Source: Ideonella paludis
Lineage (GTDB): Bacteria; Pseudomonadota; Gammaproteobacteria; Burkholderiales; Burkholderiaceae_C
Direction: 5' to 3'
Assembly: GCF_018069865.1 (NCBI RefSeq)
Contig: NZ_JAGQDG010000001.1
Span: forward strand, 310,001-374,000
DNA length: 64,000 bases
The notes beneath the pieces were generated by a model. It ran no database searches. It saw nothing but the letters and a program-made list of their open reading frames with translations, and had not been told where the DNA came from. A program made the translations under genes and the position numbers. The number at the start of each line of letters is the position of its first letter. Position 1 is the first letter of the stretch. This document shows positions 42,348 to 50,488 of this stretch, piece after piece.

Positions 42348-43049
42348 TCAACCCGCGCCCAACACCCTCACCAACTCAGCCAAATCCGATCCCTCAAACC
42401 AAGGCTGGGCTGAGGCGCCCTCGGGTTTGGGGGGGGGGCCCGGGCGGCAGACCCAAGCAGCGGCAAGCCCAGCACCGCATGCACCTTCGATGTCCAAGGC
42501 CCAGTCGTCGCCCACATGCAGGACTTGGTGCGGGGTGAGCTGAAGATGCTCACACGCGGCATGGAAGAAGGCAGGCTCGGGCTTGCCCTGGCCAAAGGCC
42601 TTGGCGCTGAGGCCGCCGATGAAGAATTGTGCCAAACCGATACGCTCAAGGTCGGCGTTACCGTTGGTCAGGGCAAACAAAGGCCAGCGAGCGCTCAGGG
42701 CTTGCAGGGCCGCCAAGGTGTCGGGGTACAAGACCACGCGCTGGCGCTCGTCGAAAAACACCTCAAAGGCCGGCGCCGCCAGGGCCTCGTCGTCACCCGC
42801 CTCGCGCAGCGCCCAGGCAATGCTGGTCTGGCGTTGCCACGAGAGGTCGTGGGCCTGGTCCGGGTGGGCGTCAGCCACCGCATTGCGAATGCGGCGCAAG
42901 GCAGCCACATCAAAGCGCGCCGCGGTGCGGGGGGCGTGTTGCTTCAACCAGCCGTGCAGCGCTGCTTCCGCCCGCGCGATGGTGGGCCAGACCGGCCAGA
43001 GCGTGTCGTCCAGGTCCAGCGTCAGCGCTTGAAAGGAGTGCCCGCTCAC
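42348..43049 (-). CDS. HAD-superfamily hydrolase
   Basis: 233 aa. Motif I LDLDDTLWPV (nucleophile Asp and acid/base Asp), motif II FALTNGNAD, motif III Lys in GKPEPAFF, motif IV HVGDDWALDIEGA: all four HAD motifs are intact. A helical cap sits between motifs I and II (YjjG/gph-like). Substrate unknown, probably a small phosphate ester. GTG at 43049 overlaps the corA stop (GTGA). Confidence 0.88.
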   Translation of the reverse strand: MSGHSFQALTLDLDDTLWPVWPTIARAEAALHGWLKQHAPRTAARFDVAALRRIRNAVADAHPDQAHDLSWQRQTSIAWALREAGDDEALAAPAFEVFFDERQRVVLYPDTLAALQALSARWPLFALTNGNADLERIGLAQFFIGGLSAKAFGQGKPEPAFFHAACEHLQLTPHQVLHVGDDWALDIEGACGAGLAAAWVCRPGPPPKPEGASAQPWFEGSDLAELVRVLGAG

Positions 43050-44020
43050 CGCATCCAGCCTTTGCGGCGGAAGTAGATCAGCGGCGCGGCCACCGAGCAG
43101 ACCATCAGCCCCAGCGCGAAGGGATAGCCCCAGGTTTGGCTGAGTTCGGGCATGTGCTGGAAGTTCATGCCGTAGACGCTGGCGATCAGCGTGGGCGGCA
43201 GCAGGGCCACGCTGGCCACCGAGAAGATCTTGATGATCTTGTTCTGGTTGATGTTGATGAAACCGACTGTCGCGTCCATCAAGAAGTTGATCTTGTCGAA
43301 CAGAAACGCGGTGTGGCTGTCCAGCGAGTCGATGTCGCGCATGATCTGCCGGGCTTCTTCAAACTGCTCGGCATTGAGCATGCGGCTGCGCATCATGAAG
43401 CTGACCGCGCGACGCGTGTCCATCACATTGCGGCGAATGCGGCCGTTCAAGTCCTCCTCGCGGGCAATGGCGGCCAGGGCCTCACCGGCGGCGCGGTCGT
43501 CCACATCTTGCTTCAAGACGCGGGCGCTGACTTTCTCCAGCGCGTCATAGATGCCTTCCAGCGCGTCGGCGGAATACTCAGCATCGGCGTCATAGAGCTT
43601 GAGCAGCACATCCTTGGCGTCTTCAATCAAGGCCGGAATGCGGCGGGCCCGCAGGCGCAGCAGGCGGAACACGGGCAAGTCTTCGGCGTGGACCGAGAAC
43701 AGCACGTTGTGAAAGAGGATGAAGGCCACCCGCACATTGCGCGGGGTGATGTCGTCGTCAATCAAGAAGTCGGAGCGGATGTGCAGCTCGCCGTTGTCTT
43801 CTTCGTAGAAGCGAGCCGACTCTTCCAGGTCATCGTCGACGATGTTGTTGGGGATGTGCAGGCCAAAGCGGGCAGCAATCCAGCCAATTTCTTCCGCCGT
43901 GGGGGCTTCCAGGTCGACCCAGACGGGTTGCACGTCGGCCAGGTCAGCGGCCGAGTCGATCTCTTCTTGCAGCAAGCGGCCACTGAGGCGGCCTTTGTCC
44001 AGCGTGAATACGTTCAGCAT
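43046..44020 (-). CDS. corA: CorA-type magnesium/cobalt channel
   Basis: 324 aa. Long N-terminal cytoplasmic domain with acidic metal-sensing stretch (VDDDLEESARFYEEDNGE), two C-terminal transmembrane helices and the selectivity motif YGMNFQHMPEL at the end of TM1. It forms a pentameric Mg2+ channel of the inner membrane. Coupled to the HAD gene by a 4-bp overlap. The 162 bp upstream, before the kinase stop, show nothing I can name. Confidence 0.95.
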   Translation of the reverse strand: MLNVFTLDKGRLSGRLLQEEIDSAADLADVQPVWVDLEAPTAEEIGWIAARFGLHIPNNIVDDDLEESARFYEEDNGELHIRSDFLIDDDITPRNVRVAFILFHNVLFSVHAEDLPVFRLLRLRARRIPALIEDAKDVLLKLYDADAEYSADALEGIYDALEKVSARVLKQDVDDRAAGEALAAIAREEDLNGRIRRNVMDTRRAVSFMMRSRMLNAEQFEEARQIMRDIDSLDSHTAFLFDKINFLMDATVGFININQNKIIKIFSVASVALLPPTLIASVYGMNFQHMPELSQTWGYPFALGLMVCSVAAPLIYFRRKGWMR

Positions 44021-44182
44021 GGTTCAGTTCCAGCGTCGGCATGGCGCACAGCACGAGGGCTGCGGCGCAATTCGGGGCTTTCAACAGGTGCCAAGAGCAC
44101 CTGGGCGGGGGAGTGGGAACCGTCTCACCCCGCATCCTGGCACTGGGCGCTAGGCCTCAGCACACCGGGCTGGAGGGGACGG

Positions 44183-45775
44183 TCACCGCGGGTGAGGGGC
44201 GTCCAAGGGGGGCACCTTCGTAGTGGCGATGGCTGAATTATGGTCCATGGGGGACCCGCCGATGGCCGCGACGGTGACGACAGGCAGAGATAAACGCACC
44301 CGCGTCCCTTGACCTGGCTCGCTGTCGATCTCCATCCAGCCGCCTTGCAGGTCGATGATTTCCTTGCACAAGCTCATGCCCAGGCCTGTGCCGGGGTTGT
44401 GGCGCGACGGATCTGCGCGCCAAAAGCGCTCGCAGACACGGCTGACTTCCTCAGGCGTCATGCCGATGCCGCGGTCGCGGATCTCCAGCGTCAACCACTG
44501 GTCGTCAGCCGCCGCAATGCTGAGTGCGACGGGTTGGCCAGGCTCAGAGTACTGGCGCGCGTTGTCCAAGACCTCGGAGACGGCCTGCACCGCCTTGATT
44601 TCGTCAATGAGCAAGAGGGCGTCGGGACACTCTGCGGGCAGGCTCAAGGGATGGCTGACGCCGGCTTCGAGCTGAGACTGGGCGATTTGCTCCAGCAAAC
44701 GCTTCAAGGGCGTGGGTTTGCGCTCCATGTCTCGACCCTGGCGAGCTTCGATGCGCGCCAAGTCGAGCAGTTCGGTGACGATGCGCATCATCAACTGGCT
44801 CTGCCGCAGCACGATGCTCATGGCTTCTGTGCGTCGCTCCTCAGACATCGGCCGATGCAGCAAGAGCTCGGCATAGCCCAAGATGCTGGACATGGGGGTT
44901 CTGAGCTCGTGCGCGGCGCTGGACAAGAAGTCGCTCTTCATGCGCTCGGTCTCGGTCTCACGCGTGACGTCGCGGATGAACACCACATGTCCGCCGTCGT
45001 CACTGCGGCGCAGCGAGACTTGAACCACGGCGTAGCACGGACGCTCTCGGCGAAGTTCCATCACGGCGTCGTTCTGCCCTGCGCCTTCGGCAATCAACAG
45101 CTCGGTGATGGGGTTGCGCTGGGTTTCAGCGGGTGACAAGAGGCCGACCAGCCTGTCCTCGAACTGCGTCAGGCTGAGCCCCAAGGCTTCTCCTGGCATG
45201 AAACACATCAGCCCATTGAGCACCTTGTTTTGATAACGCAGGCGCTCATCCGCATCGAAGTAAGCAACGCCCGCGTCGCACAGCTCCAGCATGGCTTCGA
45301 TTTGGGCCAAGCGCGCCTTGGATTTGGCGGCCATGCGCATGGCATCGTCTGCCGACAGGGCCATGGTGCGTCCCAGCAGCAGCAACTCCCCCGCGGCGTC
45401 GTGCGCAGCAAAGTCTTTGAGCTTCAGGCCTTTGCCTTGCATGTCTGCCATGCTGGTCACCACCGGTGCCACGACCAGCAGCATGCTGCCGTCGTCCATC
45501 CACTCGGGGCTGCCTCTGAGCTGCAGGCGCTTTTCATCTTTGCTCACCAGCGTGCACAGGCCATGCCCGTGCTGCAGCCAGTCTTTCATCGTGGCATGAC
45601 GCTGTGGTCGCTTGATGTCGAACAGACCGTCCAAGCGTTGGTTGAGGCGATCACCCAGTCCTAAGGCCCAGAGGCTGGACCCCATAGAGCGAATGTGCAG
45701 GTCTTCATCCACCCACACATGAAAGGGGAAGGCTCGGTTGAGCTGATCTCCCCGCAAAGATAAGGTGCTGTCCAT
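44183..45775 (-). CDS. HNOBA-domain sensor histidine kinase, partner of H-NOX
   Basis: 530 aa, no transmembrane helix. The N-terminal 125 residues begin RAFPFHVWVDEDLHIRSMG, the pattern of heme-NO-binding-associated (HNOBA) domains. A short coiled segment and a PAS-like domain (about 155-275) follow, then HisKA with His289 in SSAAHELRTP, and an HATPase (DRGIGMTPEE, GTGLGMSL). All catalytic boxes are intact. It starts 12 bp after the H-NOX gene, so NO bound by H-NOX probably modulates this kinase. Phosphorelay target: the single-domain receiver two genes upstream, or the HTH-REC protein. Confidence 0.88.
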   Translation of the reverse strand: MDSTLSLRGDQLNRAFPFHVWVDEDLHIRSMGSSLWALGLGDRLNQRLDGLFDIKRPQRHATMKDWLQHGHGLCTLVSKDEKRLQLRGSPEWMDDGSMLLVVAPVVTSMADMQGKGLKLKDFAAHDAAGELLLLGRTMALSADDAMRMAAKSKARLAQIEAMLELCDAGVAYFDADERLRYQNKVLNGLMCFMPGEALGLSLTQFEDRLVGLLSPAETQRNPITELLIAEGAGQNDAVMELRRERPCYAVVQVSLRRSDDGGHVVFIRDVTRETETERMKSDFLSSAAHELRTPMSSILGYAELLLHRPMSEERRTEAMSIVLRQSQLMMRIVTELLDLARIEARQGRDMERKPTPLKRLLEQIAQSQLEAGVSHPLSLPAECPDALLLIDEIKAVQAVSEVLDNARQYSEPGQPVALSIAAADDQWLTLEIRDRGIGMTPEEVSRVCERFWRADPSRHNPGTGLGMSLCKEIIDLQGGWMEIDSEPGQGTRVRLSLPVVTVAAIGGSPMDHNSAIATTKVPPLDAPHPR

Positions 45776-45787
45776 GGTGGTCCTTGA

Positions 45788-46333
45788 TCATTGCGTGAGC
45801 ACACGCACCCGGAAGACTGCTTTGGCATCGCCCGCCTCAGGCTGAGGCTCCAGAGAGATGGTCTGATGCGCGCGTTTGGCCAAGCCTCGGATCAAGCCCG
45901 CCACCATGGGTGCCAGACCTTCGCGATGGGAGTTGTAGATCACATCGAAGCTGCCGTCTTCGTTGTCTTGCACCGAGAACACCGGGAGGTGCATCTGGGG
46001 GAAGACGATCTCGACGCGACCGTGCAGGTCGTTGAGGTTGCCCAAGATGTCTCTCAGGTTGTCGCCGGCTGCGTCCAGCAGTTGGCCGTAGCCTTCCTCG
46101 GCGGTGTAGAGAATCCAGTACTCGCCGAAGGCCTCCAGCACCTGCTCTGCAGTCAAGCCCGTTTCGACAGTGACGGCCGATACCAGCTTGTAGGTCAGTG
46201 CATCGTCATAGGGCTGCATGCTGACAAAACCATCGGCGTGCGTGTCCGCCATGGCACACACTCTTTGCCAGCCCGCCTCACCTTTGATGGAGGTGACCAG
46301 TTGCTCAATGGCTCGGTTAACCAGTCCGTACAT
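45788..46333 (-). CDS. H-NOX heme-based nitric oxide sensor
   Basis: 181 aa, the normal length of stand-alone bacterial H-NOX. Starts MYGLVNRAIEQLV; the proximal heme ligand is His104 in LNDLHGRVEIVFP and the heme-propionate motif YxSxR is Tyr133-Ser135-Arg137 in YNSHREGL. Bacterial family members bind NO and control an adjacent histidine kinase or cyclase; the HNOBA kinase immediately downstream fits this. It lies 52 bp after the receiver gene in the same probable operon. Confidence 0.92.
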   Translation of the reverse strand: MYGLVNRAIEQLVTSIKGEAGWQRVCAMADTHADGFVSMQPYDDALTYKLVSAVTVETGLTAEQVLEAFGEYWILYTAEEGYGQLLDAAGDNLRDILGNLNDLHGRVEIVFPQMHLPVFSVQDNEDGSFDVIYNSHREGLAPMVAGLIRGLAKRAHQTISLEPQPEAGDAKAVFRVRVLTQ

Positions 46334-46385
46334 GATGCGCTCCTTGTAGCTGCCGCTGCGAAACGATGCGACCCAATGCCAGAGG

Positions 46386-46766
46386 TCAGCTTGAGGCCTC
46401 AGGCGTCATCAGCTGCTCAATCGTGTCGATCAATTGCAGTGGGCTGAAGGGCTTGATGAGGTACTCATCGGCACCAACATGCTCACCGGCCTCGCGGTCA
46501 CGCTGTTGGCCACGCGCCGTCAGCAGCACCACCTTGATGTGCTGGGTGGCTGGATCGGACTTGATGCGTTGGCAGACCTGCAGGCCGTCAAACTCGCCGG
46601 GCATCATCACGTCCAACAACATCAGGTCGGGCTGAATGGCCGCAGCCATGCGCAGGCCAAATGAGCCATCCGCGGCTTCGTGGATTTCGTAGTTCTCGAA
46701 CTCCAGGGTCATGCGGATGAGTTTTCGGATGTCGGCTTGGTCTTCGACAATCAGGATGCGCTTCAT
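46386..46766 (-). CDS. Single-domain response regulator (CheY-like)
   Basis: 126 aa receiver only: acidic pocket in IVEDQADI, phospho-acceptor Asp52 in LLDVMMP, Thr in LLTARG and Lys in LIKPF. No output domain, so it acts by protein contact or as a phosphorelay intermediate. Between the degenerate kinase (27 bp upstream) and H-NOX, it is the natural target of the HNOBA kinase. Confidence 0.92.
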   Translation of the reverse strand: MKRILIVEDQADIRKLIRMTLEFENYEIHEAADGSFGLRMAAAIQPDLMLLDVMMPGEFDGLQVCQRIKSDPATQHIKVVLLTARGQQRDREAGEHVGADEYLIKPFSPLQLIDTIEQLMTPEASS

Positions 46767-46793
46767 GGTGGAACTCCCTTGAGGTAGAGACGC

Positions 46794-47912
46794 TTAGGCG
46801 GGCTTGTTGGCTTGTGCTTTGCGGTCGCGGGCGCGGGCCATCAAAGCGGCAAGGTCTTTGGCATATTGCTGAGCTTGAGCAATATCGAGTTGGCTGGAGT
46901 CGAACTGGTGCGGGGCGCCGGTGGGCAGGTCGATGACAAAGGTGTGTAGGCCACCTTCGTCTTCTTCGCGCAGCTGGCCGCCGTGCAAGGAGATGATGTG
47001 TTCGGCCAATTGCAGGCCGATGGCTTCGCCCACGGGGCGCTTGGGCGTCTCAGTGCCCGCTGCCTGGGCGGGCGCCCCGCCGGTCAAGGCCACACCTTTG
47101 ACTTCCTCTTGCGAGAAAACGCCGACGTCGCGCAGCATGATGATGGCGCGGGCGCCCATTTGCCGATGCTCGATCTCGAGGGCGCCGCCGGCAGGTACGC
47201 CACGCACCGCCATCTCCAGGCACTCCGTGAACACGCGCTTGAGCCATTGCTCACTGCCATACAAGACGGCAAGGTCCTTGAGTTCGCCCTCGACTTGCAG
47301 GCGGGCCGTGACGCTGCGCTGCTGTGCCAGTGGCTCGACTTCCGCCCAGCATTGTTGAAGCAAGGGCCACAGCTCAATGCGGTCGGCAGACATCAGAGCG
47401 TCTGAGCGCCAGACAGCGGCCAGATCCACCAGCTTCTCGACCAGCTTGATCAAGCTGTCCACGTGCTCTCCAGCCACCTTCATGTCGTTGGCCACGCCGG
47501 TCCTGAGAGCACCCGCCAAAGCTTGCTGCGCTTGGCGCAGCGGGTCTCGCAAATCGGTGCGGATGACTTGCATCAGGTTGTCGAAGGCCACACCACCACT
47601 GTCGGCACCTTCCGCCTGCACCACCACAAAGGCATCGTCTTTGGCAAGGCCCGGCAGCACGCGGCAGTTCAGCTCGGCAGGCGCAGCACCCGGGCGCGGG
47701 GCCGCACCAATGGCCTTGACCACTTTGGGCGTGCGGCTGGTGATGACCTCGACCAAGGCGCGCTTCAAGTCGGGGTCAAACAGCTTGCGGCCCAAGGCCA
47801 AGCCCGTGCGCTGCCCGCCTTGGGAGTTGATGTGACGGATCGTGCCGTCCTGGCCTACCCACAGCAAGCCGTGTTGCGAGTGTTCCAGCAGTTCATCGAG
47901 TGTGGCGTGCAT
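46794..47912 (-). CDS. Degenerate histidine-kinase-like protein (pseudokinase)
   Basis: 372 aa. ATG at 47912 follows AAGGAGG with 8 bp spacing. An N-terminal PAS-like fold (about 1-100) precedes a HisKA-like helix where the H-box reads VIRTDLRDPL: Thr119 stands in place of the phospho-acceptor His. In the ATPase part both N-box Asn are replaced (ECLEMAVRG), the G1 box reads RDVGVFS (second Gly lost) and the G2 region reads GEAIGLQL. Overall fold and length are kept and the frame is open, so it looks like a selected non-catalytic scaffold or signal-input partner rather than a decaying gene. Role unknown. Confidence 0.8.
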   Translation of the reverse strand: MHATLDELLEHSQHGLLWVGQDGTIRHINSQGGQRTGLALGRKLFDPDLKRALVEVITSRTPKVVKAIGAAPRPGAAPAELNCRVLPGLAKDDAFVVVQAEGADSGGVAFDNLMQVIRTDLRDPLRQAQQALAGALRTGVANDMKVAGEHVDSLIKLVEKLVDLAAVWRSDALMSADRIELWPLLQQCWAEVEPLAQQRSVTARLQVEGELKDLAVLYGSEQWLKRVFTECLEMAVRGVPAGGALEIEHRQMGARAIIMLRDVGVFSQEEVKGVALTGGAPAQAAGTETPKRPVGEAIGLQLAEHIISLHGGQLREEDEGGLHTFVIDLPTGAPHQFDSSQLDIAQAQQYAKDLAALMARARDRKAQANKPA

Positions 47913-47956
47913 GTGGCGCACCTCCTTACAGATCAGCGTGCAGAGCAGTTTTCACT

Positions 47957-47966
47957 TTTATCATTT
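47957..47966. promoter_or_regulatory. TTTATCATTT motif, copy 1
   Basis: Ten-base AT-rich motif 45 bp upstream of the pseudokinase ATG (reads AAATGATAAA on its coding strand). An identical copy precedes the HTH-REC gene at 48671-48680. It may be a -10-like element or the binding site of the HTH-REC protein. Confidence 0.35.
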
Positions 47967-48011
47967 TTAACACGAGGACATTTGTCACGAAAGCCGAATA
48001 AGCAGAAGAAA

Positions 48012-48028
48012 TCGCCTGCTTCAGGCGA
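48012..48028 (-). terminator. Possible intrinsic terminator after HTH-REC gene
   Basis: Perfect 7-bp stem TCGCCTG/CAGGCGA with a 3-base loop overlaps the stop codon; on the minus strand it is followed by a T-rich ATTTCTTCT stretch. Weak but well placed to separate the HTH-REC transcript from the pseudokinase operon. Confidence 0.4.
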
Positions 48029-48662
48029 ATTGAGCCGGCTCAGCGGCGCGATCCGCCGCCTTTTGCGCCAGCAAGTGGCGCGCGCGTTGCTCCAATTGGG
48101 AGAACGGCACCGGCTTGGTGAAGGACTCAATGCCGGCGGGCAAGCCCCCGCGGTCGGCAATGTCGGCCGGGCTCAGCGCCGTGACGACCAAGATGTCCAT
48201 GCTTTGCGCCAAGGGCTTCATGGCTTGCAGTGCCCGCAGCATCCGAAAACCGTCCATGCCCGGCATCATCAGGTCGGTGATCAACATATCCGGCGGGTGC
48301 TCGCCCAGGCGCACCAAGCCCTCAAAGCCATTGCGGGCCAGGTCTAGGTCGATGGGCAAGTCCCAGGATTCAACGGTCAAGGCATAGAGCCGCAGCAGGT
48401 CGGCATCGTCCTCGACGACCAGCAGGCGCACGCGCGCTGGCTCGGCTGGCGCCACCGCAGGGTCGGGGGCTGCGTGCATGTCTTGCACTTGGCGCTGCTT
48501 TAAGCGCTCGACCGCGTCGCGCGCAATGCGTCGATGTCCGCCCGCCGTCTTCCAGGCCGGCAAAGCCCCCGCCTCGACCCATAACTGCACCGTGCGCAGG
48601 GCCACGCCCAGCAATTCAGCCGCTTGGCGGGTGGTGAGCACGTCGTCGTCGTGGCGAGTCAT
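48021..48662 (-). CDS. MerR/excisionase-type HTH fused to a receiver domain
   Basis: 213 aa. Residues about 8-55 form an excisionase/MerR-like winged helix (TTRQAAELLGVALRTVQLWVE, then GGHRRIARDAVERL). After a Pro/Ala linker the receiver domain runs from about 78 to 200 with acidic pocket VVEDDAD, phospho-acceptor Asp130 in LITDLMMPGMDGF, Thr-type VVTAL and Lys in SFTKPV. The DNA-binding domain precedes REC, reversed from the usual order. It is probably the transcriptional output of the NO/kinase locus. It is divergent from the kinase at 48774. Confidence 0.88.
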   Translation of the reverse strand: MTRHDDDVLTTRQAAELLGVALRTVQLWVEAGALPAWKTAGGHRRIARDAVERLKQRQVQDMHAAPDPAVAPAEPARVRLLVVEDDADLLRLYALTVESWDLPIDLDLARNGFEGLVRLGEHPPDMLITDLMMPGMDGFRMLRALQAMKPLAQSMDILVVTALSPADIADRGGLPAGIESFTKPVPFSQLEQRARHLLAQKAADRAAEPAQFA

Positions 48663-48670
48663 TGTTCAAA

Positions 48671-48680
48671 TTTATCATTT
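48671..48680. promoter_or_regulatory. TTTATCATTT motif, copy 2
   Basis: Same 10-mer as at 47957-47966, here only 9 bp before the HTH-REC ATG and in the 111-bp region shared with the divergent kinase gene. The surrounding tract (about 48663-48695) is the most AT-rich of this locus. Consistent with autoregulation, not proven. Confidence 0.35.
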
Positions 48681-48773
48681 ATTTTTGAAAATTCAAGCCC
48701 CACCCCTGCGCGCCGAAAGCCATACACCTCTTCACCGCAGCGCCATGGCCCCACGGGTCAGCCGGCTTGACTG

Positions 48774-49865
48774 ATGCCCTCTCCTGCCCACGCCCTCTGT
48801 GATGCCCTGCCTGCGCTGCTGGACCAGGCTCAAGAAGGCATGGCCTGCTTTGACGCTGAACAGCAGCTGTTGTGGTGCAACCCTGCATTCGCCATGGTTT
48901 TCGGCAGCACAGCAGAGGCCTTGCGGGGCGAAACCCTGAGCGCACTCGATGCACTTCTGGCCCCGCTGCTGGCCGGGCGGACGGCCACGATCGGACCTTT
49001 GCTGCAATGCCACGCATCGCTGGGCAGGCCAGGCGCCGCCACCGTGCGTTTGGCCCATGGACGTGAGTGGACGCTGCGCGGCCAGCCCGGGCCCCATGGC
49101 GGCTTCAACCTCTACCTCGCCAGCCTCAGCGCCCCGCAGAGGCAGCGCCACAGCGAGTTCCTGGCGACGGCCGCACACGAGTTGCGCAACCCCGTGGCCA
49201 GCCTCTTTGGATTCGCCCAGTTGCTGCGCAGCCGCAAGCTCAAGCCCGAAGGATTGGCGGAGGTCACGGAGATCCTCTGCCGCCAAGCCGACTCGCTCTC
49301 GCACTTGGTCGAGGAGTTGCTGGATTTGGCCAGGGTGGACGCCAAACAAGGTCAAGACTTCAAACCCCAGGCCGTGTCCTTGACCGCCTTGCTTCAAGAG
49401 GCGCGTGATTCGCTGCCCGCCGAGCTGACCCCGCAGCGCGTGCAAGTGCGCATCGCAGCCAGCGCCGACCTGCTGTGGGTGGACCGCGCCAAAGCCCTGC
49501 GGGTATTGATCAACATCCTCTCCAACGCCTTGAAGTACTCACCACAACACACACCCGTGCAGGTTCATGCTCGTCGAGAGAAGAGCCGTCCGCCATGGGC
49601 AGACATTGAGGTGACGGACCACGGCATTGGCATGAGCGCCGAACAGCAAGCTCGGATCTTCGAGCGCTTCTATCGCGCCGACCCTTCTGGGCCCATTCCG
49701 GGCACAGGTTTGGGCATGAGCTTGGTGCAAGAACTGGTGGTCTTGATGGGCGGCAGCGTGCGGGTGACAAGCGCACTTGGGCAAGGTTGCCGGGTCAGCC
49801 TGAAGCTGCCACTGGCCACGACCCACATCGTGGGCCAGAAGCTCGGCGAAAAACAAGGCGCCTGA
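48774..49865 (+). CDS. Soluble PAS-like sensor histidine kinase
   Basis: 363 aa with no transmembrane helix. A PAS-like N-terminal domain (about 10-115, QEGMACFDAEQQLLWCNPAFA), HisKA with His135 in TAAHELRNPVAS, and HATPase with NALKYS, DHGIGMS and GTGLGMSL boxes intact. Divergent from the HTH-REC gene, which is its likely cognate regulator. The catalytic half is closely similar in wording to that of the HNOBA kinase at 44.2 kb (ERFYRADPS versus ERFWRADPS), suggesting a local duplication. Confidence 0.89.
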   Translation: MPSPAHALCDALPALLDQAQEGMACFDAEQQLLWCNPAFAMVFGSTAEALRGETLSALDALLAPLLAGRTATIGPLLQCHASLGRPGAATVRLAHGREWTLRGQPGPHGGFNLYLASLSAPQRQRHSEFLATAAHELRNPVASLFGFAQLLRSRKLKPEGLAEVTEILCRQADSLSHLVEELLDLARVDAKQGQDFKPQAVSLTALLQEARDSLPAELTPQRVQVRIAASADLLWVDRAKALRVLINILSNALKYSPQHTPVQVHARREKSRPPWADIEVTDHGIGMSAEQQARIFERFYRADPSGPIPGTGLGMSLVQELVVLMGGSVRVTSALGQGCRVSLKLPLATTHIVGQKLGEKQGA

Positions 49866-49878
49866 AGGGCTGGGCAAA

Positions 49879-49969
49879 GATTTTTTGCCCGCTCAGTGCA
49901 GAACTTGGCAAAGCTGCTTCAACCCGGAATCTACACCGATTTTTTGCACCTGAACATGCTTGGCAAAGC
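49879..49969. repeat. Paired direct repeats upstream of hpf
   Basis: GATTTTTTGC occurs at 49879-49888 and 49938-49947, and TTGGCAAAGC at 49905-49914 and 49960-49969, giving two imperfect tandem units of about 57 bp in the 211-bp region between the kinase stop and hpf. A hairpin GGGCAAA/TTTGCCC (49872-49890) overlaps the first unit but lacks a following T-run. May mark duplicated promoter or regulator sites. Confidence 0.4.
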
Positions 49970-50076
49970 GATTTAAAGGGCGCATAGTTGGTCAGACGGA
50001 TCGGCGCTTTTGCCCTCACCGGCAGGCCTGATTCGCAGCTCGTTCCATACGTTTGCGTGCCCGTAAGGAGGCCTCG

Positions 50077-50418
50077 ATGAATCTGAAGATCAGCGGACAT
50101 CACCTGGAAGTGACCCCAGCCCTCAGAGAGTATGTGTTGACCAAGCTGGACCGCATCACGCGGCACTTTGACCAGGTGGTTGATGTCAATGTCCTCTTGA
50201 CCGTTGAAAAGCTCAAGGAAAAGGAGCGTCGCCAGAAGGCCGAAGTCAATTTGCATATCAAGGGCAAGGACATTTTTGTAGAGCAATCCCACGAGGACCT
50301 GTACGCCGCCATTGACCAATTGATGGACAAACTGGACCGCCAAGTGGTTCGCCACAAGGACAAGGTTCAAGATCACCACCACGCCAGCGTCAAGCGCCAA
50401 AGCGTGAGCATGATGTGA
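50077..50418 (+). CDS. hpf: Ribosome hibernation-promoting factor
   Basis: 113 aa, short-form HPF/Yfi[21 protein letters not shown] opens the S30AE domain; the ATG at 50077 has AAGGAGG upstream. It binds the 30S decoding region and promotes 100S dimers in stationary phase. The order hpf-ptsN-hprK is typical of Burkholderiales, but lptB-rpoN normally found upstream is absent here. An intrinsic terminator follows. Confidence 0.95.
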   Translation: MNLKISGHHLEVTPALREYVLTKLDRITRHFDQVVDVNVLLTVEKLKEKERRQKAEVNLHIKGKDIFVEQSHEDLYAAIDQLMDKLDRQVVRHKDKVQDHHHASVKRQSVSMM

Positions 50419-50462
50419 GCGATAACTCACAATAGGCAGCTGATGCACTCAGCTTGCCCGCC

Positions 50463-50488
50463 AAAGGCGATCTTCGGATCGCCTTTTT
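50463..50488 (+). terminator. Rho-independent terminator after hpf
   Basis: Perfect 10-bp stem AAAGGCGATC / GATCGCCTTT with a TTCG tetraloop and a run of five T, 45 bp after the hpf stop. Textbook intrinsic terminator; ptsN therefore likely has its own promoter in 50489-50656. Confidence 0.92.

Noticed and set aside
49872-49890. Intrinsic terminator after the kinase gene
   Set aside because: The GGGCAAA/TTTGCCC hairpin is perfect but the T-run lies in the loop, not after the stem.
49905-49920. TTGGCAAAGCTGCTTC as a sigma-54 promoter for hpf
   Set aside because: The GG of the -24 element is present but the GC of the -12 element is not at the required spacing, and the second copy at 49960 lacks it as well.
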